This document shows, piece after piece, positions 31,695 to 31,929 of a stretch of 31,929 nt of DNA (its first letter is position 1; each line of letters opens with the position of its first letter). The stretch comes from Clostridia bacterium (lineage in GTDB: Bacteria > Bacillota_A > Clostridia > Christensenellales > Aristaeellaceae), in assembly GCA_017464225.1 (NCBI GenBank), contig JAFUDW010000011.1:1-31929 (forward strand), in the 5' to 3' direction. The notes below the pieces were generated by a model. The model worked only from the letters and a program-made list of their open reading frames with translations, had not been told where the DNA came from and did not search any database. A program made the position numbers and the translations under genes.

Positions 31695-31929
31695 ATGGAA
31701 CAATATTTTGTAACGGGCATGAGCTGCGCCGCCTGCCAGGCCCGGGTGGAAAAGGCCGTCAGCAAGGTGCCGGGCGTGACCAATTGCTCGGTGAGCCTGC
31801 TCACCAATTCCATGGGCGTGGAGGGTTCCGCCTCTTCCCAGGCCATTATCAGCGCCGTGGAAGCGGCGGGCTATGGCGCCAGCCTGAAAACCAGCGCGAA
31901 GGCGGCGGAAAGCGCCGCTTCCGCCGATG
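31695..31929 (+). CDS. Heavy-metal P-type ATPase, N-terminal HMA domain (partial, runs off the window)
   Basis: 78 codons are visible, with no stop before the window end. The sequence begins MEQYFVTGMSCAACQARVEK, an HMA domain with GMSCAAC, and continues through GYGASLKT to an Ala/Ser-rich linker, the usual start of CopA-type copper ATPases. GAGGAGAAAGAAC precedes the ATG, 16 nt after the HMA-TauE fusion. The transport domain lies outside the window, so the P-type ATPase identity is inferred from this N terminus and the neighbours; a stand-alone chaperone is less likely because the frame continues past residue 70 into a linker. Confidence 0.75.
   Translation, partial: MEQYFVTGMSCAACQARVEKAVSKVPGVTNCSVSLLTNSMGVEGSASSQAIISAVEAAGYGASLKTSAKAAESAASAD

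Overview
The window is a GC-rich bacterial chromosome segment (roughly mid-to-upper 50s % GC by eye). Strong AGGAGG-type ribosome binding sites, sigma-A-like promoters (TTGACA-17-TATACT), YesM/AraC two-component pairs, GPH symporters and solute-binding proteins with short LALxxALA-type signal peptides point to a Gram-positive, anaerobic, plant-glycan-degrading Clostridia relative (Christensenellales/Oscillospirales-like gut or rumen lineage). This placement is inferred from style; no rRNA or marker gene is present.

Layout. (1) 1-271: intergenic DNA with one terminator and three further hairpins. (2) 272-2978, minus strand: TetR regulator, CPBP membrane protease and a GH43-like protein. (3) 3168-4617: AAA/DUF4143 ATPase whose promoter carries three CTTGAAAA elements spaced exactly 33 bp. 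(4) 4696-5862, minus: aldo/keto reductase and an 87-aa ORF that looks like the tail of a GH10-type xylanase. (5) 6158-11888: YesM-type sensor kinase, AraC-type response regulator, then a carbohydrate ABC importer (binding protein plus two permeases, no dedicated ATPase). (6) 12021-24102: a divergent AraC regulator and a tight seven-gene operon: GPH sugar symporter, GH2, TIM-barrel isomerase/epimerase, GH78 alpha-L-rhamnosidase, GH43 with a C-terminal discoidin-like domain, GH1, SGNH esterase. None of these enzymes has a signal peptide, so the locus appears to import a rhamnose-containing, acylated oligosaccharide or glycoside and take it apart in the cytoplasm. (7) 24223-27452, minus: an SsuABC/TauABC-like ABC importer. 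(8) 27534-29737: aldo/keto reductase, flavodoxin and nitroreductase. (9) 29895-31929: a metal-handling cluster: a CxxC lipoprotein (DUF2318-like), an HMA-TauE/SafE-cupredoxin fusion and the start of a P-type metal ATPase.

The most interesting find lies upstream of the SsuABC-like importer. A 31-codon leader ORF (27392 to 27297, minus) has a perfect promoter and ribosome binding site and encodes a peptide with CC, MMM and CCC runs. All five Cys codons are TGT, whereas all four Cys codons of the adjacent binding-protein gene are TGC. It is followed by an intrinsic terminator with a 7-U tract, and a segment of the leader can pair with the 5' arm of that terminator (10 of 11 bases). Together these make a textbook ribosome-mediated attenuator keyed to Cys/Met supply, on a likely organosulfur importer.

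The second is the HMA-TauE/SafE-cupredoxin gene. Its reading frame is intact on both sides of a single in-frame TGA (31094-31096), ten codons before the conserved MPCG motif. This is a fresh nonsense mutation, a sequence error, or possibly selenocysteine recoding.
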